From positions 1 to 37,684 of the IMG/VR virus record IMGVR_UViG_3300010401_000028: a stretch of 37,684 nt of DNA. One strand, 5' to 3'. The notes under the pieces were generated by a model. It was given only the letters and a program-made list of their open reading frames with translations, was not told where the DNA came from and did no database searches. Origin of the DNA: a virus. This document shows, in pieces, positions 7,321 through 15,717 of this stretch. Every line of letters begins with the position of its first letter. The first letter of the stretch is position 1. Both the position numbers and the translations under genes were made by a program.

Positions 7321-7359
7321 ATGAAAGAAGCCAAGATTAAACCACACCAAAAAGTCTAA
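7321..7359 (+). CDS. Twelve-codon leader-like mini-ORF
   Basis: AAAGGAG followed by ATG gives MKEAKIKPHQKV and stop, overlapping the end of the converging fibre gene. The hairpin, then TAACAAAGGA, then ATGAAA layout also occurs at 18033-18085 before a real small gene, so this may be a remnant of a displaced gene or simply chance. Confidence 0.25.
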   Translation: MKEAKIKPHQKV

Positions 7360-8209
7360 ACGTCCCACTAAATAAAAGTGTCGGAGCCAATCTGTTTTGT
7401 GCAATACGAATAGCATTCACCACTGACGTACTACCAATACCCGTTGTTGCTCCTAAAAGCTGCTCTCTGTTGATCGCATCATTAGAAAGATCAGTACCAG
7501 AAAATACTGCCTGCTTAGACATCGCTACACCGAATCCATAGAGCTTCATAATACCGTATCCAGTAGCGGGATGTATGGTTCCCTGAAATCCATTTATCAA
7601 TGCATCTCGAGTAGAAGAAGTGATCCCTAAAGCCCTAAATACTGCAAAGTCACTCTCGTTAGATTGAATAAACTGATTGTAGGTAAAAGTATTCCAGCTG
7701 GCGCCACCATTAATAGAAAATCCTACCGAAAGCGCCTGGTTGTCATTAGTAGTAAAAAAGTACCCCAGACATTCTAACACATAATACGAGTACCCCGTGA
7801 TCCCGCTAACGAAATCAACATTGGTTACCCCTGAAACAGTCTGTGTTTGGATAAGTACTCTCGATCCAGAACCTGCAGGCTGAAAGCTCGGAGCTGTTCC
7901 TGCCGTATTGGCAGTAAGAAGATATCCGGGCGTTCCCGTCACACTAGAAACTCGTCCGGCGGAACTAGTAACCAGTGCACCTTCAGTAAATGCAGGTATA
8001 TTAATTCCGCCTGATCCTGATTGTATATTTGTGGTAGAAGTTGTATTGGTACTTCCTAGATTGAGCGTCTTATTGCCTGAACCCGTGGCAACAAGAATGG
8101 TAGAGGCAAAAGCATCTGTTGAGACGCTAATGGTATTATTCCCTGAATTAAGCGTTATAGCACTATTGGCAGCTGCTATCTGGTTATTCCAACTATTAGT
8201 CGTTGACAT
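7337..8209 (-). CDS. Tail fibre / receptor-binding paralogue A
   Basis: 290 residues. The first 115 or so residues are a Gly/Ser/Thr-rich repeat shaft (SGSGGINIP, STNTTSTTNIQ) nearly shared with the next gene upstream. The remaining 170 residues are a globular domain with aromatic strands (GITGYSYYVLECLG) and the ending GTFRLFGV. The second domain keeps the outline but not the sequence of its paralogue, as expected for receptor-binding heads. The start at 8209 follows AGGAGCGCT; the frame's upstream ATG lacks a site. Last gene of the fibre unit, seven bases after its paralogue. Fibre role is inferred from composition and position. Confidence 0.7.
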   Translation of the reverse strand: MSTTNSWNNQIAAANSAITLNSGNNTISVSTDAFASTILVATGSGNKTLNLGSTNTTSTTNIQSGSGGINIPAFTEGALVTSSAGRVSSVTGTPGYLLTANTAGTAPSFQPAGSGSRVLIQTQTVSGVTNVDFVSGITGYSYYVLECLGYFFTTNDNQALSVGFSINGGASWNTFTYNQFIQSNESDFAVFRALGITSSTRDALINGFQGTIHPATGYGIMKLYGFGVAMSKQAVFSGTDLSNDAINREQLLGATTGIGSTSVVNAIRIAQNRLAPTLLFSGTFRLFGVV

Positions 8210-8216
8210 AGCGCTC

Positions 8217-9092
8217 CTATATAATACCAAATAGCCTGAATGTTCCTACCGATATATTCCCTGAGGAGAACTTCAAACGGATACCATCAGTAGCTGCACC
8301 ACCAATGCCACATCTGCCTGCCGATAAGCACTGAAGCGTATCTAAAGAGGTCGATGCCGTTGATACAAGGCTTGCCGTAACTTGGGGATTGCTCGCAGCA
8401 AAAGCAAAAAGTTGTGCTATTCCATTCAGTCCATAACTTGCATCATTGCTGGTACCAGGAGCAAGAACATATTGACTAGTTCCACCTGCACCACTTACCA
8501 CCGCACTAAACGTAGAAGCTCCTGAATCGGTATTAGTAGTGAAATATTGATACGCCGTACCTGCTGTCCACGAGACGCCAGCAGTGTTTGAGAACTGCAT
8601 CTGAAGATCTGTATTGTCGGTGGCAGGAACTACACCAAGAAACTCGAGTTCGTAGTAGGTATACCCAGTTATGCCTGTCGTGAAATCTATCGTAGCAGAA
8701 CCACTAGCAGTCTGGCTTTGGATTAATACTCTACTTCCCGTTCCTCCACCTGGAGCAGGTTGGAAACTTGGAGCCGTACCGGCTAGATTGGCTGTTAGTA
8801 CATAGCCAGCAGTTCCCGTAACAGATGTCACGTTGCCAACCGAGCTTGTAATAAGAGCCCCTTCAATAAACTGAGGAATATTAATCCCACCTGATCCTGA
8901 TTGGATATTGGTAGTGGAAGTAGTATTGGTACTTCCCAGCGTAAGAGTCTTCGCTCCGGCTCCTCCTGCGGCTACGTTGATCGTAGTTGCAAAAGCATCC
9001 GTTGAGACTGCTACCCCATTCGTGCCCGAGTTTAAAGTGATAACGCTGTTTGCGGCTAATATCCGATTATTCCAACTATTATTCGTTGACAT
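8217..9092 (-). CDS. Tail fibre / receptor-binding paralogue B
   Basis: 291 residues, ATG at 9092 with AAAGGAGC upstream. Its N-terminal 115 residues match paralogue A almost position for position, with a shared opening (ST-NSWNN-I-AANS-ITLNSG) and TAGTAPSFQPA-like ending. The C-terminal domain begins with TGITGYTYYELEFLG and ends with GTFRLFGII. That domain is divergent, which suggests tandem duplication followed by selection on the binding head. No chaperone or enzyme motif is visible. The two proteins could be alternative tips or form mixed fibres. Confidence 0.7.
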   Translation of the reverse strand: MSTNNSWNNRILAANSVITLNSGTNGVAVSTDAFATTINVAAGGAGAKTLTLGSTNTTSTTNIQSGSGGINIPQFIEGALITSSVGNVTSVTGTAGYVLTANLAGTAPSFQPAPGGGTGSRVLIQSQTASGSATIDFTTGITGYTYYELEFLGVVPATDNTDLQMQFSNTAGVSWTAGTAYQYFTTNTDSGASTFSAVVSGAGGTSQYVLAPGTSNDASYGLNGIAQLFAFAASNPQVTASLVSTASTSLDTLQCLSAGRCGIGGAATDGIRLKFSSGNISVGTFRLFGII

Positions 9093-9101
9093 GGTGCTCC
9101 T

Positions 9102-9962
9102 TTATACGACAGACCAGTTTCCAACCATAGAGACCACGCGCCAGATAGTGTTGGGTGTATAGCAGACCATCTTTAAGGTGTCTCCAACAGCAGAAGAGGT
9201 AAGAGTTCCACCAACACCAAGAGTCGTATTGGAACTACCTATGAGAACCTGCTGTCCTGCTGCTTGTGTAATCTGAATTCCCAGAGCAGTGTTTTCATTG
9301 GAGACTTCTATAATGTCTCCCGTTATCGATACTGCAGGCAGAGCAAGAGCAAGCGTTCCCGCTTTATTGCAGAAATATCCATTATTGACCGCTGCTGTTT
9401 GATTGACTGTTATAATAGACCAGGTATCAACAGATCCAGAAGTAGAGATGGTAAGTGTGCTGGTTCCAGGATTGCCTGTAACAGTAATACTACCTGACCC
9501 CACGATATTGATATTACCTCCTGTGGGAAATACTGCTCCTCCTGAGTTACCGGTAAGGGAAGATATGATTCCAGTTCCTATAGCAGAAATGGTAAGCGTT
9601 GATGTGCCAGGATTACCAGCCACGGTAATGGTTGTCCCATCGCCTACGACATTAATATTATTCGCAGTCGGAGGAACTGGCCCTCCTGTATTACCTGTTA
9701 AAAATTCAGCAGCCCCTCCTGATAAAGGAACCCAGGTTGCCACGCTTCCTGCAAGTGATACAAGCACATACAGATCATTGGCAGTCGGAGGAGTATTAGC
9801 AGCAGTATCGAGCCAGAAACATCCAATCTGAAAGTTCTTGAAGTCAGCTGGAGTTGGAGGGAATGGATGTTGAACAAAGTTTGGAGGGGTTCTTGGATTG
9901 ACTCCAAGATAGGCCAATGGATACAGTCCATTGAGCGCATTATTATTGGTTGAATCTGCCAC
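9102..9962 (-). CDS. Tail fibre protein with repeat shaft
   Basis: 286 residues, GTG start at 9962 with GGAGA just upstream. The N-terminal 90 residues include a Pro-rich segment (PPNFVQHPFPPTPADF) that may attach to the tail. The shaft contains at least two repeats of a TGN-GG----NI-VVG / TVTGNPGTSTLTIS unit. The C-terminal domain (about residues 195-286) has the WSIITVN opening and IWRVVSMVGNW ending and resembles the capping domains of the 11497 and 14283 genes. Part of the leftward fibre unit, one base after the small gene at 9964. Confidence 0.7.
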   Translation of the reverse strand: MADSTNNNALNGLYPLAYLGVNPRTPPNFVQHPFPPTPADFKNFQIGCFWLDTAANTPPTANDLYVLVSLAGSVATWVPLSGGAAEFLTGNTGGPVPPTANNINVVGDGTTITVAGNPGTSTLTISAIGTGIISSLTGNSGGAVFPTGGNINIVGSGSITVTGNPGTSTLTISTSGSVDTWSIITVNQTAAVNNGYFCNKAGTLALALPAVSITGDIIEVSNENTALGIQITQAAGQQVLIGSSNTTLGVGGTLTSSAVGDTLKMVCYTPNTIWRVVSMVGNWSVV

Positions 9963-9963
9963 T

Positions 9964-10152
9964 TTATTCTCCTTCGTTTGGACTTGGAGGATAGGCAAAT
10001 GCATTGGATTCTGGATCATATACGTGACCAGCATCACACTTGTCATGTCTAACGACATAATGGCCAGCTGGTGGCTGCCACTTCGTTTCTCCGTCCCAGA
10101 TGATAACAGTGATGACTTTGTGGTTTTTATCGCAGACGGCGTATCTATACAT
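9964..10152 (-). CDS. Small fibre-associated protein
   Basis: 62 residues. The start at 10152 is chosen for GGAGA upstream; the open frame extends further but is a shadow of the Gly-rich fibre gene. A pattern of short strands (KVITVIIWDG) followed by TKWQPPAGH looks like the small proteins that often sit between fibre genes in tailed phages, where they act as fibre assembly or attachment proteins. Role inferred from position. Confidence 0.6.
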   Translation of the reverse strand: MYRYAVCDKNHKVITVIIWDGETKWQPPAGHYVVRHDKCDAGHVYDPESNAFAYPPSPNEGE

Positions 10153-10162
10153 AGCTTCTCCT

Positions 10163-11497
10163 TTATTTGTATTCAAATACCCAGATCTCACCTCGGCCAC
10201 CAGTACCACCAGCTCCAGAGAGGGTACCATTGAGCGATCCGCCGCCACCTCCGCCACCGCCTCCAGGAGCTCCGCCAGTGCCTCCAGTGCCCGCTGCGCC
10301 ACCAGTCTTTTGACCACCGCCGCCACCACCACCAGTACCACCCATTAAAAAATCTATATTGGCAGTAGCAATACCGCTATTACCAGCGGCACCATTAAGG
10401 GTTCCGCTTTCAATGCCTCCTGCGCCACCACTTACAAGGCTAGTAACACCATCAGCTTGTGTTAAAGCTCCTCCAGCACCACCGGCGCGAGCAGTACCGC
10501 TATCAGCACCACCACCACCACCACCACCAGTAACGGCCATAGTGTTGGTTGCAGAATTACCAGCAGTACCAGCGACGACGTCCCCGGCGCCTCCTGCTCC
10601 AGAAGAAGCAACAACTGCCATAATCACAACAGACTGTGCTGATCCTCCACCAGTAGCTGAGTTTGTACCGCCAAAACCTAGTCCACCACCACCAAGCGCT
10701 ACTAAATTGCCCAATGAGCTTGAATTGCCATTGGATCCGGCAATACCATTTGTTGTATTAGTAGTTTGACCTGCGCCTCCACCGCCTCCTGCGCCTATAG
10801 TGACCGTTTCTCCTGCAGCATTAAAAGCAGTTGCTGGAGCCCTAAAGTAGGCACGTCCACCTCCAGCTCCACCGCCTCCTCCTCCAGAAGTAGTACTAGT
10901 GGCACGCCTTCCAGAGCCTCCACCTGCTCCACTACCCCATATATACACATCAACCCATTTAGTAGATGCGTTGATGGTAAAGGTTCCTGAAGAAGTGAAC
11001 TTTGTGAGAATGGTGCTGCTGCCAGCTGAAACTGCCTGATACGTAGGAGCCACGCCAGCGCCGTTAGAAGTTAATACCTGACCTGAAGTTCCTGCTGTAG
11101 TAGTGACCAACCGAGTTCCATCATAGTAGATAACACCATCGGTGGTGGTCATAGAGGTAGCGTTAGTACCGCCATTAGCAATAGCTAAAGTTCCCCCAAG
11201 CGTCTCAGTTGAACCGGCTCCAGCAAAGGTCAATCCAGTTGTTCCTCCTGTAAAGGTGAACGCATTTCCTGTTAAAGCACCGCCACTGTTACCCGTAATA
11301 CTGATTGAACTTGCAGCAGGAGCGGCCCATACTGGATCTGAACCCGTCACTCCGGTAAGAACTTGTCCTGTGGTTCCAACTGCCGTTGGCGTTATCGCTG
11401 ATGTTCCTTCTCCAATAAGTACACCGTGGGCTGTAAGTGTTATAGCTCCTGTGCCGCCCTCAGCAACAGGTTGTGGTGATATTCTTTTATATGCCAT
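10163..11497 (-). CDS. Glycine-rich tail fibre / adhesin
   Basis: 444 residues. The N-terminal part carries phage-fibre repeats (GNSGGALTGNAFTFTGG) shared with the gene upstream. From about residue 175 the sequence is dominated by polyglycine runs (GGGGGGAGGG, several times) separated by short hydrophobic words. This recalls the polyglycine II bundles of phage adhesins such as T4-like gp38, although length and order differ. The protein ends in GEIWVFEYK. The ATG at 11497 shares one base with the preceding stop (TGATG) and follows AGGTG. Probably a receptor-binding tip. Base composition is skewed by glycine codons. Confidence 0.7.
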   Translation of the reverse strand: MAYKRISPQPVAEGGTGAITLTAHGVLIGEGTSAITPTAVGTTGQVLTGVTGSDPVWAAPAASSISITGNSGGALTGNAFTFTGGTTGLTFAGAGSTETLGGTLAIANGGTNATSMTTTDGVIYYDGTRLVTTTAGTSGQVLTSNGAGVAPTYQAVSAGSSTILTKFTSSGTFTINASTKWVDVYIWGSGAGGGSGRRATSTTSGGGGGGAGGGRAYFRAPATAFNAAGETVTIGAGGGGGAGQTTNTTNGIAGSNGNSSSLGNLVALGGGGLGFGGTNSATGGGSAQSVVIMAVVASSGAGGAGDVVAGTAGNSATNTMAVTGGGGGGGADSGTARAGGAGGALTQADGVTSLVSGGAGGIESGTLNGAAGNSGIATANIDFLMGGTGGGGGGGQKTGGAAGTGGTGGAPGGGGGGGGGSLNGTLSGAGGTGGRGEIWVFEYK

Positions 11498-13251
11498 CAA
11501 AACACCTCATAAGCTGAGCCATCAAAAATCACACTTATCGACTCATACGCCGTATTCATCACAAAACTTGTCGCTCCGTCGATATTTACTGCACCACCGA
11601 CCGTTGTGACGGTTATGTTGCTAGCAGCAGCTGTACCATTTGAGTCTTTGATGTAATAGACTCGACCTGTGGCAGGAGCATTAGGAAGTCGTATAGTGAC
11701 CGCTCCTCCTGAAGTATTTACTGCAAGAAATTCATCTGTGGTAAGCACTGTGTAAGGCGATGCCGCATTGTTAACTGAAGTAACGGTAAGTGTTGTTGTT
11801 CCGGTAGCTGATACAGTTATAGTATTAGCACCTGCTGAGACCGAAATGCCTGTTCCCCCGGTGATAGTAGCAGTCCCAAGCTGATCACTTGCCATCGTTA
11901 CTACTTTAGCAACTGAGCCAACATTGACCCCGTCTATACCAACAATGAAGGCAGCCGTCTGAGTTCCATTAGTACCAATACGGATCTTAGCGCTTTCACC
12001 CAACACGCCCAAAGAGCCAACCAGAATATTATTTGATTCTGCTCCTGCATAATTGCTACCTGCTCCGGTTCCTACGGCAGTATTTCCACTACCACTAAGA
12101 AGAGCAGTTAAAGCTGAAGCTCCGAACGCCGTATTTGTTAAGGCTGAGGTTGATGACCCCATAGCATTGGTGCCAACGATGGTATTATTGATACCACCAA
12201 GCAATGATGCGCCGGCATTGAAGCCAACAGCTACGTTACCACTAGCGGTAGTAACAGCATTCAGGCTTGATACTCCCAGTCCAGTATTTGCTACCGCAAC
12301 AGCAGGTGTATGGGTTGTTTTGAAAGCCGTAGCGCCAAGCACAGTATTAAAATCTGAATCGCTAAAAGTAAGAGTTTCAGTCGTTCCTCCACCAGCAAAT
12401 AGAGCTGTACCATTTGTGGTACCACCGGTGAAGGTGAATGCATTTCCTACTAAAGCACCACCACTATCTCCAGTGATAGAAATCGATGACGCAACGCCTG
12501 ATCCATCTACTTGTATCTGGTTAGGGCTTACGTTTATAGCGATACCACCAGCACCAGTAATAGTAGCGGTACCAAGCTGATCAGAGACCTCTGTTACTAC
12601 ATTTGCCGTAGACAAATCTACAGCATCAATACCAGCAATAAAACACGTAGTTTGGTTTCCCAAGGAACCAATTCTGGTAACTCCATTTTCTGAGTTCTGT
12701 CCTGTATTTCCAATAACTATATTGAATGACTCAGATCCGTTGTAGGCATTTCCTGCATCAAATCCAATAGCAATATTGCTACTTCCGGAGGTAAGAGCTA
12801 TTAAAGCACTATGCCCAACTGCTGTATTATCTGTTGTACCGGTAGTGAGATTTGAAAGCGAATTTGCTCCTATCGCTACGTTCTCGCTGTTTCCCGTTGT
12901 TGCAGAAGCAAGGGCATTGTCTCCGATGGCAACGTTACTGTCACCATCAACAAGATTAGTTCCTGCATTAAATCCAATGAGTACGTTGGCAACAGATGAA
13001 GTAATCGAAAGACCAGCATTAAACCCTACCGCAACGTTCTCATCCCCTGTTGTAAGAGGAGGAACTACTCCTAAAAAAAGATTCCTAAGACCAAAATCTA
13101 ACGTTATCGTACCAGCTGCACCAGCAAATATGGGAGTTGAATTAGCCGTAACAAGATGTATTGCTCCCGTCTGTGCTGGTCCGGTATTACCTGTGATAGA
13201 GGTAACGCTACCTGCTGAAGGATTAAAGCCTAAAATACCCGCCTGTGACAT
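11497..13251 (-). CDS. Long tail fibre with head-like repeats and capping domain
   Basis: 584 residues. It has two large internal copies (roughly residues 55-235 and 300-475). Each is made of short repeats of the type N-A-VG--AL (NVAVGFNAG, NVAIGDNAL, NTAVGHSAL), which resemble the beta-solenoid repeats of YadA-type trimeric adhesins. Each copy ends with a FI-GID-V segment and DQLGTATITG. The C-terminal 90 residues (from about 495) are a separate domain (DEFLAVNTSG, RLPNAPATGR, YYIKDSNG) homologous to the C-terminus of the 14283 gene. GGAGAAAC precedes the ATG. A trimeric fibre is the likely form. Confidence 0.7.
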   Translation of the reverse strand: MSQAGILGFNPSAGSVTSITGNTGPAQTGAIHLVTANSTPIFAGAAGTITLDFGLRNLFLGVVPPLTTGDENVAVGFNAGLSITSSVANVLIGFNAGTNLVDGDSNVAIGDNALASATTGNSENVAIGANSLSNLTTGTTDNTAVGHSALIALTSGSSNIAIGFDAGNAYNGSESFNIVIGNTGQNSENGVTRIGSLGNQTTCFIAGIDAVDLSTANVVTEVSDQLGTATITGAGGIAINVSPNQIQVDGSGVASSISITGDSGGALVGNAFTFTGGTTNGTALFAGGGTTETLTFSDSDFNTVLGATAFKTTHTPAVAVANTGLGVSSLNAVTTASGNVAVGFNAGASLLGGINNTIVGTNAMGSSTSALTNTAFGASALTALLSGSGNTAVGTGAGSNYAGAESNNILVGSLGVLGESAKIRIGTNGTQTAAFIVGIDGVNVGSVAKVVTMASDQLGTATITGGTGISVSAGANTITVSATGTTTLTVTSVNNAASPYTVLTTDEFLAVNTSGGAVTIRLPNAPATGRVYYIKDSNGTAAASNITVTTVGGAVNIDGATSFVMNTAYESISVIFDGSAYEVF

Positions 13252-13260
13252 AGTTTCTCC

Positions 13261-13605
13261 TTAACCGTTAGTTCCATACCACACCGATAGATACACAGAA
13301 CTGACGGTAGGAGCACCTTTCACATAGATACGGGTACCAGCCCCGATATAGGCAGCTCCACCATAGGTAGTCATATTCGCTGTAAGATCGAGCAGGATGA
13401 ACGATGACGCAGGAACGACAAAGTAGTCGCTGATCCCATCAATACTAAATGTCAGTAGAACGTCGGTGCCGTTATAGATATGCATGATACGAACTGGATA
13501 GGTAAAGGGAGTTCCTATACCCGCATAGGTGCCAGATATAGATCCAAAAGCCAATGTCCGTAAGGTATCCGGAACGATACGTATTGCAGAACTAAGTGTT
13601 GCCAT
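13261..13605 (-). CDS. Small virion/fibre-associated protein, paralogue 1
   Basis: 114 residues, beta-rich, with the core RIMHIYNGTDV...FSIDG...DYFVVP and the ending GAGTRIYVKG...SVWYGTNG. The next gene upstream is a diverged copy with the same order of motifs. No signal peptide. Its place at the head of the fibre cluster suggests a minor tail or decoration protein; I do not recognise a named family. GGAA precedes the ATG. Confidence 0.65.
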   Translation of the reverse strand: MATLSSAIRIVPDTLRTLAFGSISGTYAGIGTPFTYPVRIMHIYNGTDVLLTFSIDGISDYFVVPASSFILLDLTANMTTYGGAAYIGAGTRIYVKGAPTVSSVYLSVWYGTNG

Positions 13606-13614
13606 ATCAGTTCC

Positions 13615-13965
13615 TTAAGGGTTATAAGGTTGATAATAGGCAGACGCAGCTACAATCCCAGCATTGGCGACATTAACCGGAGCTTTGACATAGATAGAAG
13701 TTCCTGCCGGTATAAAACAGTTATAATTGCCAGCCTGATTTAAGGATCCGACTGGTAGGTTGAACTGCGTGAGGGTAGGAACAAAATCATGGTCATGTGT
13801 TCCATCAAAGCTGACACCCACGTTCGTGTTAGAACCGTTTACGATACGCAGAAAGCTTGCTGGATGAGTCAGAGTCAAAACCAATTGATACGCTCCTGTG
13901 AAAGTCGCTGAATCAATAGTTCCTATGACCATTGGCAATAATTTGTTTGAAATAGATGAGCCCAT
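13615..13965 (-). CDS. Small virion/fibre-associated protein, paralogue 2
   Basis: 116 residues, the tandem partner of the 13261 gene. The shared pattern is RIVNGSNTNVGVSFDG...DHDFVP...IPAGTSIYVKAP and a terminal YYQPYNP. Identity is modest but spacing is kept along the whole length, so an old tandem duplication is likely. GGAGAG lies upstream of the ATG at 13965. A minor structural protein is likely. Confidence 0.65.
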   Translation of the reverse strand: MGSSISNKLLPMVIGTIDSATFTGAYQLVLTLTHPASFLRIVNGSNTNVGVSFDGTHDHDFVPTLTQFNLPVGSLNQAGNYNCFIPAGTSIYVKAPVNVANAGIVAASAYYQPYNP

Positions 13966-13997
13966 TACTACTCTCCTTTTTCAGAATAGTTAGACGA

Positions 13998-14228
13998 TTA
14001 CGCTACTTCTACTTCATGCACCACTTGTTCTTGGCGCTCTTTTTCTTGGGCTTTTGCGGTCTTTTCTAGGTCAGCAATAGCCACCTTAAAGTCATCGCAG
14101 ACACTAATAGCATCTTCCCATTTGGTACCAAGCGGTATCATAAGCTGGTAGCGAATCTTATTTTCGTTTTTATAGATCTCAATACTCACCATACCTAGGT
14201 GATAGATTGATGATTTGTTCTCTTCCAT
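13998..14228 (-). CDS. Hypothetical small acidic protein
   Basis: 76 residues, GGAGAAGAAGC before the ATG. A first beta-like part (SIEIYKNENKIRYQLMIPLG) leads to an all-helical Lys/Glu-rich tail. It lies between two fibre-type genes and follows a hairpin that separates it from the 14283 gene. No family recognised; a fibre assembly partner or regulator are equal guesses. Confidence 0.65.
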   Translation of the reverse strand: MEENKSSIYHLGMVSIEIYKNENKIRYQLMIPLGTKWEDAISVCDDFKVAIADLEKTAKAQEKERQEQVVHEVEVA

Positions 14229-14252
14229 GCTTCTTCTCCTTTATAGGTTTGT

Positions 14253-14272
14253 GGGGGCATATTTCAGCCCCC
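14253..14272 (-). other. Intercistronic GC-rich hairpin
   Basis: GGGGGC pairs with GCCCCC around an eight-base loop, 11 bases after the 14283 stop and 24 bases before the next start codon. There is no T-run in the leftward direction. It is one of several hairpins placed between a stop and a ribosome site in this genome. Confidence 0.6.
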
Positions 14273-14282
14273 GATTATTGTT

Positions 14283-15425
14283 TTATAGAACGTATTGTCC
14301 ATTCCAGATTGTTCCGTTGAAGAACAGATTGAGTGACGCATAGTTGGCAGCTATGGTCGCCGTAGCCGCTGAAACTCCAGAAACGGATATATTGATACCG
14401 TTACCATTGACTGTGATAGCATTAGCGCCTGCGTTTCCTTTGGCATCACAGATGATCAAATATCTTCCTATAGCTGCAGGAACTGCTGGAAGCGTTACGG
14501 TAATTGCTGAACCTGTTGTATCCACAGCCAAATACTGATCAGTTCCAAGAAGGACATAAGGTGTTGTTGAAACATTGGTAACTGAAATGTAGATAGCACC
14601 CTTTAAAGACAGACCACTTGTTCCTGATTGGATAGTAGTACCTGCGGTTGTGTTCGTGCTACCTATAATCACCGTGTTAGCAACGGCTCCGTTAGCAATA
14701 TTGACAAACCCAGCTCTTCCGCCAGAAGCCATAAGACTGAAAGTAGGCGCACCTGCCGTCATAACACCGTTTAAGACGTTAACGATACTATTAGCCGCAC
14801 CATTTCCACTTGCGATATTGATGGTCTGACTACCAGTATTTATCGCATTACCGATATCTATCCGTTGTCCTGCAGTTGATGCACCAACAATGATAGGTCC
14901 GGTCATCGTTGCTAATCCGAGTTGAATAAACGCACTACCACTTGTTGAAGTTGCAAGCGTGATGCCATTAACTCCGCCCAAAATCGTTGTTCCTGCTCCA
15001 CCGGTAGCGCTACCTACAGAAACTGTGTTGGCAGCAGCATCACTTCCGAAACTTATAGAATTACCATTTCCATTGACTGCTACACCACCAGAACCTGAGT
15101 TGATAGTGACAGCTGCCGTATTAGATGAGTTTCCGATAGTTACTGCACCATTACCTACTGTTGAAAGATTTGTTGGTCCTGGGTTGACGGTTAGCGACGT
15201 GAACACACCTGCACCACCAACAAGATTGATCCAGTTAGCCGAATTACTCACAATGGACGTGAGAATAAAGGCAGCATTGGCCGACTTGTTTATCCATACA
15301 GTACCAATCTGAGCAAAATTGGAGGTGGTTGGATTGGCTGATGGAGAGACGATGGGAACGGGAAAGACGTTAATCAACGCCTGGGACAGACCATATGCGG
15401 TCTGCGTAAACTGTATAGATGACAT
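14283..15425 (-). CDS. Tail fibre protein, first gene of fibre unit
   Basis: 380 residues, AAAAGGAGATAGT before the ATG. The N-terminal 70 residues (TQTAYGLSQALINVFPVP, then IGTVWINKSANAAFILTS) are the likely tail-attachment part. A shaft of Gly/Asn/Thr repeats follows (VTIGNSSNTAAVTINSGSGG; STNTTAGTTIQSGTSG), shared with paralogues A and B. The last 100 residues are the capping domain seen also in the 11497 gene (DQYLAVDTTGSAITVTLP, IICDAKGNAGANAITV). A promoter-like motif lies 54 bases upstream, so it probably opens the fibre transcription unit. Confidence 0.7.
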   Translation of the reverse strand: MSSIQFTQTAYGLSQALINVFPVPIVSPSANPTTSNFAQIGTVWINKSANAAFILTSIVSNSANWINLVGGAGVFTSLTVNPGPTNLSTVGNGAVTIGNSSNTAAVTINSGSGGVAVNGNGNSISFGSDAAANTVSVGSATGGAGTTILGGVNGITLATSTSGSAFIQLGLATMTGPIIVGASTAGQRIDIGNAINTGSQTINIASGNGAANSIVNVLNGVMTAGAPTFSLMASGGRAGFVNIANGAVANTVIIGSTNTTAGTTIQSGTSGLSLKGAIYISVTNVSTTPYVLLGTDQYLAVDTTGSAITVTLPAVPAAIGRYLIICDAKGNAGANAITVNGNGINISVSGVSAATATIAANYASLNLFFNGTIWNGQYVL

Positions 15426-15458
15426 ACTATCTCCTTTTTAAAAGACTTTTCATCACCA

Positions 15459-15488
15459 GGTATAACCACGTATATTCAGGGAACAAAA
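15459..15488 (-). promoter_or_regulatory. Late-type promoter for the fibre unit
   Basis: Leftward TTTTGTTCCC (15488-15479) contains a -35-like TTGTTC; 16 bases on is TATACC (15464-15459). The ten-base motif is repeated exactly before the capsid and portal genes. Confidence 0.6.
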
Positions 15489-15523
15489 ATATTGGTATGG
15501 ATATATATCGCAGGAGGGATTGG

Positions 15524-15688
15524 ATGGATAAGCGTATAAGAAGTTACCGAAAGAGATTGATACTCAACATAGACCCGGCAATACACCGAGCGCTGGTTGA
15601 AGCTGCGCGCATAAAAGAGATCACCATCACCAAGTATGTGTTACAGGCGCTAGCAGAACAGATTGTGAAAGATAAATCGCATGAATAA
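15524..15688 (+). CDS. Ribbon-helix-helix DNA-binding protein
   Basis: 54 residues. The start at 15524 follows AGGAGGG by five bases; the longer open frame from 15419 would run through the leftward fibre promoter and is rejected. The sequence has a basic arm, a strand (KRLILNIDP), helix one (AIHRALVEAARIKE) and helix two (TITKYVLQALAEQI), the CopG/Arc layout. It stands alone between the fibre promoter and the exported-protein block, and could repress either or its own promoter. Confidence 0.7.
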   Translation: MDKRIRSYRKRLILNIDPAIHRALVEAARIKEITITKYVLQALAEQIVKDKSHE

Positions 15689-15717
15689 AGCCCAGGAAAG
15701 CGAGGCCGTCCTGGGCT
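15689..15717 (+). terminator. Hairpin after the ribbon-helix-helix gene
   Basis: AGCCCAGG pairs with CCTGGGCT around 13 bases, overlapping the stop codon of the preceding gene. No T-run follows (GAAAGAAAAG), so termination is uncertain. Confidence 0.45.

Noticed and set aside
10359-12580. Long rightward Pro/Ala/Val-rich frames opposite the fibre genes
   Set aside because: They are complements of Gly/Thr/Ala codon runs in the leftward fibre genes, with low-complexity composition and no ribosome sites.
7337-15425. Diversity-generating retroelement or CRISPR array among the fibre repeats
   Set aside because: No reverse transcriptase gene or template repeat is present, and the repeats are in-frame protein repeats without spacers.
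15419-15523. N-terminal extension of the ribbon-helix-helix gene
   Set aside because: It would run through the leftward fibre promoter, while AGGAGGG sits directly before the ATG at 15524.
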